Source of the DNA: SLAN01 sp964565375
GTDB taxonomy: Bacteria; Spirochaetota; Spirochaetia; DSM-27196; SKKC01
Reading direction: 5' to 3'
NCBI GenBank assembly: GCA_964565375.1
Contig: CAZMEV010000116.1
Location: 1 to 9,499 of the forward strand
Length of the DNA stretch: 9,499 nucleotides
Shown: positions 1 through 5,483 of the stretch, one piece after another
Layout: each line of letters begins with the position of its first letter
Numbering within the stretch: the stretch's first letter is position 1
Made by a program: the position numbers and the translations under genes
The notes under the pieces: generated by a model
The model's database searches: none
What the model saw: the letters and a program-made list of their open reading frames with translations, nothing else
What the model was told of the DNA's origin: nothing

Positions 1-243
1 AGGGCTTTGCTCATATAGGAGAAGCGGTTCGAGCAAATCGACAAACGCTTCGAGCACATAGACAAACGCTTCGAGCTTATGCAACAGCAGATGGATCAGC
101 GCTTTGATGCGGTCGAACAGCGTTTTGAGGCGGTGGACAAGCGCTTTGAAGACATGCGCAGTCACAGCACGCGGTGGTTCACGGTGATTTCCATAATGCT
201 AATGGTGGTTGGCGTTGCGGTAACGGTCAGCTCATTTGTTTGA
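1..243 (+). pseudogene. Broken copy of the coiled-coil/C-terminal membrane protein family (copy 1, 5' end outside window)
   Basis: This reads in the frame ending at the TGA at 241-243 and matches the proteins at 2951-3301 and 5181-5459. It has a run of KRFExID-type heptads, then a segment starting RWFTVISIM and a hydrophobic C-terminus ending SSFV. Against the copy at 2951, the stretch at about 13-18 carries one extra base. The upstream part (Gly-Phe-Ala) is therefore in another frame, and the continuing frame meets a TAG at 16-18. The first in-frame ATG (79-81) lies inside the coiled coil, so a normal product is unlikely. It has the most heptads of the three copies: units at 22-42, 43-63, 97-117, 118-138 and 139-159, around the LMQQQMD insert. 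The rest of the gene lies left of the window. Confidence 0.75.
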
Positions 244-475
244 GTTGCCCGGATCCGAAGTCTGTATATGCCGCTTCCGTAGTTATCCATCAACTTCCCC
301 TCACGTAAACGCGAGCGCGTGCAAGGGAACACGACGCACGCCGGAGGAATCGGAACGCGACGGCTCGATCATGAATCGGTGTCACCCATCCGGCAGAGCC
401 GGCATACGAATATGCTGGAGCGATTTCCCCCGAGCGAATGGAGTATGCCTTTCAGAACACCTGTGCCCGGCGCTA
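244..475. other. Intergenic stretch with a short segment shared with 3359-3381
   Basis: No gene is evident here. Positions 286-306 closely match 3361-3381 (ATCNATCAAC then TCCCCTCACG), and both lie on the 3' side of a coiled-coil copy. Read on the minus strand, both can encode a peptide of the form REG(K/R)L(M/I)D. They may therefore be relics of one gene tail, but the surroundings do not align. Confidence 0.3.
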
Positions 476-1006
476 TCAAAACACTCCAGCCCGCAGAAAT
501 TCTCTGAGAAACCTGAGCCCGTCCTCTTCGAGCCTCGCAACCTGCACAGCGAGACGGCCGATTTCATCGAGATATGGATTCGCTCGATACAGTTCGTTGT
601 AAATTTCAACGAGCGCCTGCGGATGTTTCCTGGCCAGCTCATACAGGTAAAGCGTGTAAATGTGGGTAACAAACCCCATTGCCGGCAGCACATTATAAGG
701 AGATTCTCCGTTCATAACTCCGGCAGCGAACCGTTCAAGCGGACTTATGTTAGGCTCTGCCTCGGCCTTCTTCTGAAACAGGGTGATGATGAGCTCCGGC
801 GGGGCAAGCTTGTCCGCGGCAAGTGATTCGAGCAAACGCTGATTGTCTTCGGTCGCCGCAAGGCCAAAGGATTCAAGAATATCGTCCATAAGCTCCAGTA
901 CTTCCTCGAACAGTTCTCCATCTTCTTCCGGTCCGCCACGTCTGTCGAGGTCCACGCTTTTCTCGTGGAAACGCTCGAGTGCCTTAGTCAACGCTGCTTT
1001 TTCCAT
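476..1006 (-). CDS. Hypothetical all-helical protein, 176 aa
   Basis: I do not recognise this protein. The composition is rich in Leu, Glu and Ala with few Gly or Pro, which suggests a helical, soluble, acidic protein. There is no signal peptide, membrane segment or metal motif. The ATG at 1004-1006 is preceded by GAGG about ten bases upstream and by a good minus-strand promoter (GATAAT/TTGGCA), so it is probably a real, expressed gene. Residues 41-65 (DDILESFGLAAT followed by ESLAA) match 14 of 25 residues of a fragment at 3735-3807. The same family has thus left a relic elsewhere in the window, there joined to a DUF4143-type ATPase. That hints at, but does not prove, a link between this family and ATPase loci. 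The gene stands alone, divergent from the cobalamin-binding protein gene. Confidence 0.7.
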   Translation of the reverse strand: MEKAALTKALERFHEKSVDLDRRGGPEEDGELFEEVLELMDDILESFGLAATEDNQRLLESLAADKLAPPELIITLFQKKAEAEPNISPLERFAAGVMNGESPYNVLPAMGFVTHIYTLYLYELARKHPQALVEIYNELYRANPYLDEIGRLAVQVARLEEDGLRFLREFLRAGVF

Positions 1007-1030
1007 AACCGCTCTGCCTCCGTGCGTGCC

Positions 1031-1058
1031 ATTATCGCGGCTATTTTATTTTTGCCAA
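1031..1058 (-). promoter_or_regulatory. Sigma-70-type promoter for the 476-1006 gene
   Basis: On the minus strand, TTGGCA (1058-1053) and GATAAT (1036-1031) are separated by 16 bases. The expected start of transcription is near 1024, giving a leader of about 18 bases that contains the GAGG at 1020-1017. Confidence 0.5.
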
Positions 1059-1079
1059 TTTTTAAATCTGCTGCATAAA
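1052..1079 (+). promoter_or_regulatory. Possible plus-strand promoter facing the cobalamin-binding protein gene
   Basis: TTGCCA at 1052-1057 and CATAAA at 1074-1079 have 16-base spacing and overlap the minus-strand promoter back to back. If used, it would give a leader of about 230 bases, which contains the inverted repeats noted at 1108-1197. The -10 match is only moderate. Confidence 0.3.
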
Positions 1080-1107
1080 GTGAACGAGTACTGTCGGGTT
1101 GTCAGAT

Positions 1108-1197
1108 TGCGCACGGTCGGGGTTGGACCTCGTAGTGGCTGGAACGAAGTTTGCTGAGCCCCCGTCGGTAAACTTCATTCGGGGCAAGAGGTGCGCA
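1108..1197 (+). other. Candidate structured leader RNA upstream of the cobalamin-binding protein gene
   Basis: The 311 bases between the divergent genes hold no coding sequence I believe. They do hold nested complementarity. TGCGCAC (1108-1114) pairs with GTGCGCA (1191-1197), GGTC (1115-1118) with GACC (1126-1129), and an 11-base arm at 1142-1152 pairs with 1170-1180 at 10 of 11 positions. A separate 13-bp dyad GCACTG-G-CAGTGC lies at 1222-1234. The layout suits a junction-type RNA but matches no riboswitch I can name. The conserved B12-box of cobalamin riboswitches is not visible. Confidence 0.25.
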
Positions 1198-1317
1198 CAA
1201 CGACAGGCAGTCCCGGGAGTAGCACTGGCAGTGCAACTGCAGATAGATGTCCAAGTGCTGTGTACGCATTGCGCCAGTTGCCATTCCGTCAAAGCACGTC
1301 TTATCGTAGGTGGCACC

Positions 1318-2295
1318 ATGCGAATCGTTTCGCTTCTTTCCAGTGCAACCGAGATTGTGTGCGCGCTCGGGCTCGAAGAGCAGCTTGTGGGCATTTCACA
1401 TGAATGTGACTATCCCGAGGCGGTGCTTGACCGGCCTGTTGCGAGCCGTTCGTGCTTTGACCCGGCGGGGCTGACGAGTGAAGAAATCGACCGCGCGGTT
1501 CGAAAGGCGATGGCCGAGACGGGAAGCGTGTATACGGTTGACGCGGAGGTGCTTCGCGAACTTGAACCCGACCTGGTGCTGACGCAGGCGGTCTGCGATG
1601 TCTGCGCCGTTCCGGCGGAGACCGCGGCGAGTGCGATTCAGGGAATGGATTCACCGGCCCGCCTGCTCTCTCTTGATGCAGGCGATATTGAGGGAATCTT
1701 CAAGACGGTACTCGAGGTAGCGCAGGCGTGCGGTATCGAGGAGCGCGGCCGGGAGACGGTGGATGCGCTTCGACGGCGCCTTTCTGATGTCGATCGCCGA
1801 GTTGCGCAGGCGGTCCGACGACCACGCGTGCTCGCGCTCGAATGGCTTGATCCTCCGTTCACTGCCGGACACTGGGTTCCGGAGATGATCGAGCGTGCCG
1901 GCGGTATTCCGGCGGTCGGGAGTGCCGGCGAACGGTCGCGGGAAGCTCGCCCGGAAGAACTCGCCGCGAGCGATCCGGAGGTGCTACTCGCGATTCCGTG
2001 TGGCTATTCGCTCGACGAAGCCGAAGCGGATGTGCGGTCGCATGAGTCGCTTCTGTCGCAGGTCGGGCGTCGGGCGGTCGAGGCAGGCGATGTGTGGATC
2101 GGCAGCGGTGAGTACTTCAGCCGGTCGGGGCCGAGAATTGTCGACGGCATTGAAGCGCTTACCGCCGCAATTCATCCGGAAGTCTTTGATACGGCGCGAG
2201 AGTCCGGGATCTCGCGGGACACCGGGATTCTCAGGGCCGGCGCGAATTCGGCTGTCAGACGGTACTCTCCTTCGAAGACTGCCGCGGAGGCCTAA
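1318..2295 (+). CDS. Cytosolic cobalamin-binding protein, BtuF-like (ABC substrate-binding fold)
   Basis: This is a 325-residue protein of the BtuF/FecB-type helical-backbone binding fold (COG0614). The N-terminus shows the family pattern: IVSLLSSATEIVCALG, then HECDYP, an LxPDLVLTQ segment, and a CDVC motif near residue 101. A second lobe begins at EWLDPPFTAGHW. These are hallmarks of the non-secreted subgroup annotated as cobalamin-binding proteins. There is no signal peptide or lipobox, and no permease or ATPase gene is adjacent, so a role in transport is not supported; corrinoid binding in the cytoplasm is family inference. The start is ATG 1318, chosen because AGGTGG lies at 1308-1313; the open frame extends upstream to 1099 but without family similarity. 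The tail after residue 285 is a low-similarity extension. The stop overlaps the stop of the convergent gene. Confidence 0.85.
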   Translation: MRIVSLLSSATEIVCALGLEEQLVGISHECDYPEAVLDRPVASRSCFDPAGLTSEEIDRAVRKAMAETGSVYTVDAEVLRELEPDLVLTQAVCDVCAVPAETAASAIQGMDSPARLLSLDAGDIEGIFKTVLEVAQACGIEERGRETVDALRRRLSDVDRRVAQAVRRPRVLALEWLDPPFTAGHWVPEMIERAGGIPAVGSAGERSREARPEELAASDPEVLLAIPCGYSLDEAEADVRSHESLLSQVGRRAVEAGDVWIGSGEYFSRSGPRIVDGIEALTAAIHPEVFDTARESGISRDTGILRAGANSAVRRYSPSKTAAEA

Positions 2296-2828
2296 GGGAT
2301 AAGATCGATCGTGTGAAAGCGACCCCAGAGAATGGAGGTCTTTCCTTGCGAGACGCTGATCGGTGCGCGAAACTCCGGCGATAACTGTTCGGAATCCACT
2401 CCGCTTACAATTGCCACCGTTCCGGTGTCGATTATTTCGTGGGCAAGTTCGAGCGTGTCTTTGTGCCAGAGCGGAAAGTACGGGGTCATTCCCGCCTCCC
2501 GCATTCTGCTCTCACGATATTCACGAACATCGCTTAAGAAAAGGTCACCGAATGCGGCCGCCTCTATTCCGTTGGCTATGAGCTCGCCACACAGTCGACG
2601 CATGCGTTGTTCGTATTCCTCGTTGGAGGCTCCGCCCGGGAGCCCGCCGGAATAGATCGGCAGACCGAGCGCTGCCGCCTGCGCGCGAAGCAGCGATTCA
2701 CGTGTTCCGTGCATGGCAACACGGCCGGTGTCCTCCTGATAGGTGGAAAGCAGCGCGACAGGTCCATGCCCGAGTGCTCGAAGCCGGCGAAGCGCCATAT
2801 ACGCGTCCTTTCCGCTGCTCTGAACGCT
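2292..2828 (-). CDS. Dph6-type PP-loop ATP pyrophosphatase (diphthine--ammonia ligase family), start codon missing
   Basis: Family COG2102/Dph6 enzymes activate a substrate with ATP through an N-terminal PP-loop. Translating back from the first ATG (2796-2798) shows SVQSSGKDAYMALRRL, so the loop (normally SGGKDS, here SSGKDA) lies upstream of that ATG. The frame stays open to the stop at 2931-2933 but has no ATG, GTG or TTG there. Downstream family features are present: LLSTYQED, a GTRESLL helix, LPIYSGGLPGGASNEEYEQ, AAFGDLFLSDVREYRE, and GMTPYFPLW. The length from the loop fits the family apart from the first few residues. The break lies about 20 bases from the edge of a block duplicated at 5116-5182, so insertion of that module probably removed the true start. 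Translation from 2798 would lack the ATP loop. The last codons overlap the convergent gene. Confidence 0.75.
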   Translation of the reverse strand, partial: SVQSSGKDAYMALRRLRALGHGPVALLSTYQEDTGRVAMHGTRESLLRAQAAALGLPIYSGGLPGGASNEEYEQRMRRLCGELIANGIEAAAFGDLFLSDVREYRESRMREAGMTPYFPLWHKDTLELAHEIIDTGTVAIVSGVDSEQLSPEFRAPISVSQGKTSILWGRFHTIDLIP

Positions 2829-2847
2829 GTGTGAGCAATTGAAATGA

Positions 2848-2914
2848 TGTTGAAAGAATTGCCGTGGCCGCGCGGGACGAAATCTCTTTTTTTGCGTTAT
2901 ACTGCAATCAACAT
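2848..2914 (+). repeat. 67-bp block duplicated upstream of two coiled-coil genes (copy A)
   Basis: This is identical to 5116-5182 at 65 of 67 positions, with no gaps. It begins with TGTTGAAAGAATTGCCG and ends with the 8-bp ATCAACAT. It contains a T-run and the -10 box TATACT. Upstream of both copies the sequence is unrelated, so this marks the left edge of the duplicated module. Confidence 0.85.
2898..2903 (+). promoter_or_regulatory. -10 box TATACT of the 2951 gene
   Basis: TATACT follows a seven-T run. No convincing -35 lies 17 bases upstream, so activity may depend on the T-run or an activator. Transcription from about 2910 would give a 40-base leader with the GAGGAGG ribosome site at 2940-2946. 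Confidence 0.4.
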
Positions 2915-2950
2915 TGTCTATTCGCCCGTATTACCGGGTGAGGAGGCATT

Positions 2951-3301
2951 GTGGAGCGGACTATGGAACTGACCGGTGAGACGCTTGAAGCGATCGGCCG
3001 CTATGTGCGGGGCAATCTCGGAACGTGGATTCGCGAGATCAACATGGACCGGGATATCGAACTTCGCGAGCGCACGGTGCGAGTCGAGGAAGAGCTGAAG
3101 GCGCAGCGCGAGCTTATGCGCGAGGGCTTTGCTCAGATGGAGAAGCGGTTCGAGCTTATGCAACAACAGATGGATCAGCGCTTTGATGCGGTGGACAAGC
3201 GGTTTGAAGACATGCGCAGTCACAGCACGCGGTGGTTCACGGTGATTTCGATTATGCTCACGGTGGTGGGCGTTGCGGTAACGGTCAGTTCGCTGTTGTA
3301 A
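2951..3301 (+). CDS. Coiled-coil protein with C-terminal membrane anchor (Bdr-like architecture), intact copy 2
   Basis: This 116-residue protein is the only complete member of the three-copy family here. GTG 2951 is chosen because GAGGAGG ends four bases before it; ATG 2963 is the alternative. In order it has an N-terminal domain (about 1-30), a charged helix with alternating Glu and Arg (about 33-62), heptads KRFELMQQQMD, QRFDAVD and KRFEDMR (65-89), and one hydrophobic segment from W95 to the C-terminus. It is probably an oligomeric coiled coil tail-anchored in the membrane with the N-terminus in the cytoplasm. This layout recalls the Borrelia Bdr proteins, but I infer that from architecture rather than proven homology. 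The function is unknown. It has the fewest heptads of the three copies. Confidence 0.8.
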   Translation: MERTMELTGETLEAIGRYVRGNLGTWIREINMDRDIELRERTVRVEEELKAQRELMREGFAQMEKRFELMQQQMDQRFDAVDKRFEDMRSHSTRWFTVISIMLTVVGVAVTVSSLL

Positions 3302-3376
3302 ACATCCACCTATAATCCTCCGAAATACAGTTTGATTTCAGTCCGGTTCCCCATGATGTGATCGATCAACCTCCCC

Positions 3377-3807
3377 TCACGCCAAGCCACCACCGACCTC
3401 GATAATGATAGGTGTGCCGTCAAGCTGGGTGAGGTAGTCGGGTGTCTTCGCCCCGCGGGTGGACTTCGCGTAACGAAGCGAAATCCCATGTTGCTCTAAA
3501 GCAAGAACGGTAAACTCCTCGCGAAGTGCGCCGATCGCCCGATAAAGCGTACGGTTTTCCGCAGTCCTTCAATATCCGCCTGTGTCGGTTCCGGATCGAA
3601 TCCGGGAACATCGCTTGTGACGAGCTTCTCCAGGACATGTTCAAAGAGCTGATACTGGAGACCGGACTCGAGGACAAACGGGTACAACCCACCTTCGATA
3701 TAGGAACGAACATGACTACGCTCGCACCGGTGCTCCGCGGCAAGGGACTCTATCATGGACGGACTTCCTGCGGTCGCCGGGAGGCCGAACGATTCGAGAA
3801 GATCGTT
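3377..3807 (-). pseudogene. Mosaic relic: tail of an AAA/DUF4143 ATPase joined to a piece of the 476-1006 gene family
   Basis: Going leftward on the minus strand, 3807 to about 3735 reads NDLLESFGLPAT then MIESLAAEH. This matches residues 41-65 of the protein at 476-1006. At about 3735 it changes to SYIEGGLYPFVLESG, then LEKLVTSDVPGF and ADIEGLRK, which fits the middle of DUF4143 ATPases (GYYPF and endless-DIP-type motifs). That frame ends at 3496. From about 3560 a neighbouring frame reads ENRTLYRAIGALREEF, then KTPDYL and IIIEVGGG, ending at 3377. It resembles the C-terminus of the same ATPases (LRETFF, DFLV, EVGG). The winged-helix part between them and the whole P-loop half are missing. 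This is clearly not a working gene. A TAG at 3808-3810 separates it from the antitoxin gene. Confidence 0.55.
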
Positions 3808-3816
3808 CTATTTTTG

Positions 3817-4104
3817 TCAGCCTTTGATGTTCTGCGGATCGTGTTTGCGCAGTTCCGCGTCGATTCTCTCCGACAAGAACACCTTTACAAGTGACTGGTA
3901 CGGGATATCGTTCTTGTTGGCCAGCAGTTTAAGTTCTTCTAGCATCGATTCCGGCAGCCGTAGCGAGATCGTCTTCGTTGACGGTTTCAGTTGAGGGAAG
4001 ACTCCCCGACTTGCCTTGGACCAGTCAACGAAGTCGGTCGAATCGTTTTCCGCCCAGAACCGCCGTGCCTCGTCTTCGCTTGTGAACTTCGGTATCTCTC
4101 TCAT
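3817..4104 (-). CDS. BrnA/CopG-type ribbon-helix-helix antitoxin
   Basis: This is a 95-residue partner of the toxin gene at 4101-4397. The N-terminus IPKFTSEDEARRFW plus STDFVDW is the toxin-binding signature of this antitoxin family. Residues about 43-80, starting TISLRLPESMLEELK and continuing IPYQSLVKVFL, form the ribbon-helix-helix DNA-binding domain. It should neutralise the toxin and repress the shared operon by binding the operator at 4408-4430. The ATG overlaps the toxin's TGA by four bases, so the two are translationally coupled with the toxin first, as usual for brnTA. Confidence 0.88.
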   Translation of the reverse strand: MREIPKFTSEDEARRFWAENDSTDFVDWSKASRGVFPQLKPSTKTISLRLPESMLEELKLLANKNDIPYQSLVKVFLSERIDAELRKHDPQNIKG

Positions 4105-4397
4105 CTTTGATACACCTTTCTTTCCTTTCGGCTCATGTCGCGTGCCGATATGACGCGAATGCGCTCATCACGAACCGTGAACGCAATAAACAGCGCTCTG
4201 TTCTTGTCGGTTTGACCCAGCACAAAGTATCTGCGTTCTGCATGAGAGTGCTTGGTGTCGTCGACCACGATCAGGGGTCGATTGTAGAAAACCTGTTCCG
4301 TCTCCTGCGGGGTCACACGGTGTGACTCCCAGTTCTTCTCGACGTAGCCGTCATCCCACTCAAATCCTTTGAATTCGGGCAACGAAACGGTATCCAT
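4101..4397 (-). CDS. brnT: BrnT-family ribonuclease toxin
   Basis: This is a 98-residue toxin of the BrnT family, a RelE-like fold that cleaves RNA and slows growth until bound by its antitoxin. Diagnostic segments are FEWDDGYVEKNWESHRV (12-28), the TPQETEQVF helix, ERRYFVLGQTDKNRALFIAF (54-73), and RVISARDMSRKERKVY (81-96). All are typical in order and spacing, and the length is normal, so it looks intact. ATG 4397 is preceded by a modest GGCGGT. The likely -10 (TATACA on the minus strand, within 4409-4414) is 11 bases before the start, so the leader would be very short. It is the first gene of the operon. Confidence 0.88.
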   Translation of the reverse strand: MDTVSLPEFKGFEWDDGYVEKNWESHRVTPQETEQVFYNRPLIVVDDTKHSHAERRYFVLGQTDKNRALFIAFTVRDERIRVISARDMSRKERKVYQR

Positions 4398-4407
4398 CTA
4401 CCGCCCA

Positions 4408-4430
4408 ATGTATACTATGAACATATACAT
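4408..4430 (-). promoter_or_regulatory. Candidate operator of the brnT operon
   Basis: This is a perfect inverted repeat, ATGTATA (4408-4414) and TATACAT (4424-4430), with a 9-base spacer and 10 bases from the toxin start. It covers the likely -10 box, so an antitoxin bound here would block transcription, as expected for ribbon-helix-helix autoregulation. Confidence 0.5.
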
Positions 4431-4450
4431 ATCCAGAAACTTCTGCGTAC

Positions 4451-4615
4451 TTATCCGTATACTGATCGCCGTGGTGGCTCGGAGTCACTCCGGTTCACCC
4501 GCGGCGACGGCTCGTCTGCTATTAGCGATTGCACATCCTGGATGAAGGCTGCACAACCACCGAGGAGGAGAAACGCGAGCAGAGAAATAACTATCGTCGT
4601 GAACTGTCTCTTCAT
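4451..4615 (-). CDS. Small lipoprotein, 54 aa
   Basis: ATG 4615 to TAA 4451 encodes MKRQFTTIVISLLAFLLLG followed by GCAAF. It has a basic start, a hydrophobic stretch and a canonical lipobox (L-x-G-C) with the lipidated Cys at residue 21, leaving a mature peptide of 34 residues rich in Ser, Arg and Pro. Such short lipoproteins resemble entericidin-like or relic lipoproteins, but no family can be named. A TATAAA lies about 25 bases upstream on the same strand; no strong ribosome site is visible. The gene is divergent from the VOC gene. It falls below common length cut-offs and may be missed by gene callers. Confidence 0.6.
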   Translation of the reverse strand: MKRQFTTIVISLLAFLLLGGCAAFIQDVQSLIADEPSPRVNRSDSEPPRRSVYG

Positions 4616-4691
4616 AATCTGTATGCCATATGTTTTTATAGGCTGATGGTTTTCGCCTCGCCTGCCTTACCTGTGCTACCCTGAAGTCTGT

Positions 4692-5093
4692 ATGAGCAAT
4701 TCGAATGATGACGGACATTGTGTGTTTGAACATATCGCGGTTAATGTCGCCGACAGCGATGCGGCGATCGAATGGTACACGAAAAATCTGGCCATGCGGG
4801 TTCTTCGGAATGTGCCGGGAGAAAAGGCGTTTCTTGGTGATGCTTCGGGTCGACCGGTGTTGGAGATCTATGCCAATCCGACTGCTCCAGTGCTAAACTT
4901 CGAAGAGATTCATCCGCTCTCGTTCCATATCGCCTTTGCAGTCGCCGACCCTGATGCAAAGGCATCGGAGCTTGTAGCGGCCGGAGCCAAGATCGCGGAG
5001 CCTGCGAAGGAGTCAGGGGGCGACAGCATGATTATGCTTACTGACCCGTTCGGTGTGGCGATACAGCTTCTGCGGCGTGAGAGACCTTTGTAA
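4692..5093 (+). CDS. VOC/glyoxalase-fold protein
   Basis: This is a 133-residue protein with two beta-alpha-beta-beta-beta modules, the vicinal-oxygen-chelate fold of glyoxalase I, fosfomycin-resistance and dioxygenase proteins. Module 1 begins FEHIAVNVADSDAAIEWYTK with ligand candidate H14, and E58 lies in VLEIY. Module 2 has SFHIAFAV with H79 and ends LTDPFGVAIQLL. Where metal enzymes usually have a Glu in the final strand (GxxIEL), this protein has Gln125. The metal site is therefore either altered or the protein is not a typical metalloenzyme. The substrate cannot be told. ATG 4692 has only a weak GAAG upstream. The end lies 22 bases before the duplicated block at 5116. Confidence 0.85.
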   Translation: MSNSNDDGHCVFEHIAVNVADSDAAIEWYTKNLAMRVLRNVPGEKAFLGDASGRPVLEIYANPTAPVLNFEEIHPLSFHIAFAVADPDAKASELVAAGAKIAEPAKESGGDSMIMLTDPFGVAIQLLRRERPL

Positions 5094-5115
5094 TCCCGGA
5101 GCCGGATTCGAACGG

Positions 5116-5182
5116 TGTTGAAAGAATTGCCGTGGTCGCGCGGGACGAAATTTCTTTTTTTGCGTTATACTGCAATCAACAT
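5116..5182 (+). repeat. 67-bp block duplicated upstream of two coiled-coil genes (copy B)
   Basis: This matches 2848-2914 at 65 of 67 positions. Here the closing ATCAACAT (5175-5182) runs straight into the coding sequence, whereas in copy A the same eight bases recur 131 bases later (3038-3045). Its -10 box TATACT is at 5166-5171. Confidence 0.85.
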
Positions 5183-5459
5183 GGACCGGGATATTGAACT
5201 TCGCGAGCGCACGGTGCGAGTCGAAGAAGAGCTGAAGGCGCAGCGCGAGCTTATGCGCGAGGGCTTTGCTCAAACGGAGAAACGGTTCGAGCAGATTGAC
5301 AAGCGCTTCGAGCTTATGCAACAGCAGATGGATCAGCGTTTTGATGCGGTCGACAAGCGTTTCGAAGACATGCGCAGTTACAGCACGCGGTGGTTCACGG
5401 TAATCTCTATCATGCTTACGGTGGTCGGCGTTGCGGTGACGGTCAGCTCGTTTGTGTGA
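5181..5459 (+). CDS. Coiled-coil/membrane-anchored protein, N-terminally shortened copy 3
   Basis: ATG 5181 gives a 92-residue protein equivalent to residues 32-116 of the 2951 copy plus one extra heptad (KRFEQID). It includes the charged helix, the coiled coil and the hydrophobic C-terminus ending SSFV. The leader, ribosome site and first 31 codons of the full gene are absent because of a 131-bp deletion between two ATCAACAT repeats. The -10 box ends ten bases before this ATG, so any transcript would be nearly leaderless. An alternative start, GTG 5115, would translate the promoter block and is less likely. Coding identity with copy 2 is high, so the duplication is recent. Whether it is expressed is uncertain. 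Confidence 0.6.
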   Translation: MDRDIELRERTVRVEEELKAQRELMREGFAQTEKRFEQIDKRFELMQQQMDQRFDAVDKRFEDMRSYSTRWFTVISIMLTVVGVAVTVSSFV

Positions 5460-5483
5460 ACTTATGCGGAGCAATGCTGATTA

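Noticed and set aside
236..826. Long plus-strand frame of 196 codons
   Set aside because: It begins in the end of the coiled-coil copy and runs antisense to the supported gene at 476-1006, with no ribosome site or family similarity.
1101..1200. Possible integron attC site (GTTGGAC resembles one core half)
   Set aside because: No matching second core (RYYYAAC) at the right distance, and no integrase or cassette array.
1195..1260. Possible cobalamin riboswitch near the BtuF-like gene
   Set aside because: Neither strand carries the B12-box pattern; the minus-strand GCCAGTG and TGCCTG pieces are too divergent and would face the wrong gene.
2858..2894. GC-rich stretch followed by seven T residues as a terminator
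   Set aside because: The potential stem is weak and is disrupted by the C-to-T change in the second copy, while the -10 box follows directly.
5097..5114. GGATTCGAAC looks like the reverse complement of a tRNA T-loop, suggesting a tRNA end or attachment site next to the duplicated block
   Set aside because: The T-stem does not pair properly, and no acceptor stem, anticodon arm or CCA can be built on the minus strand.
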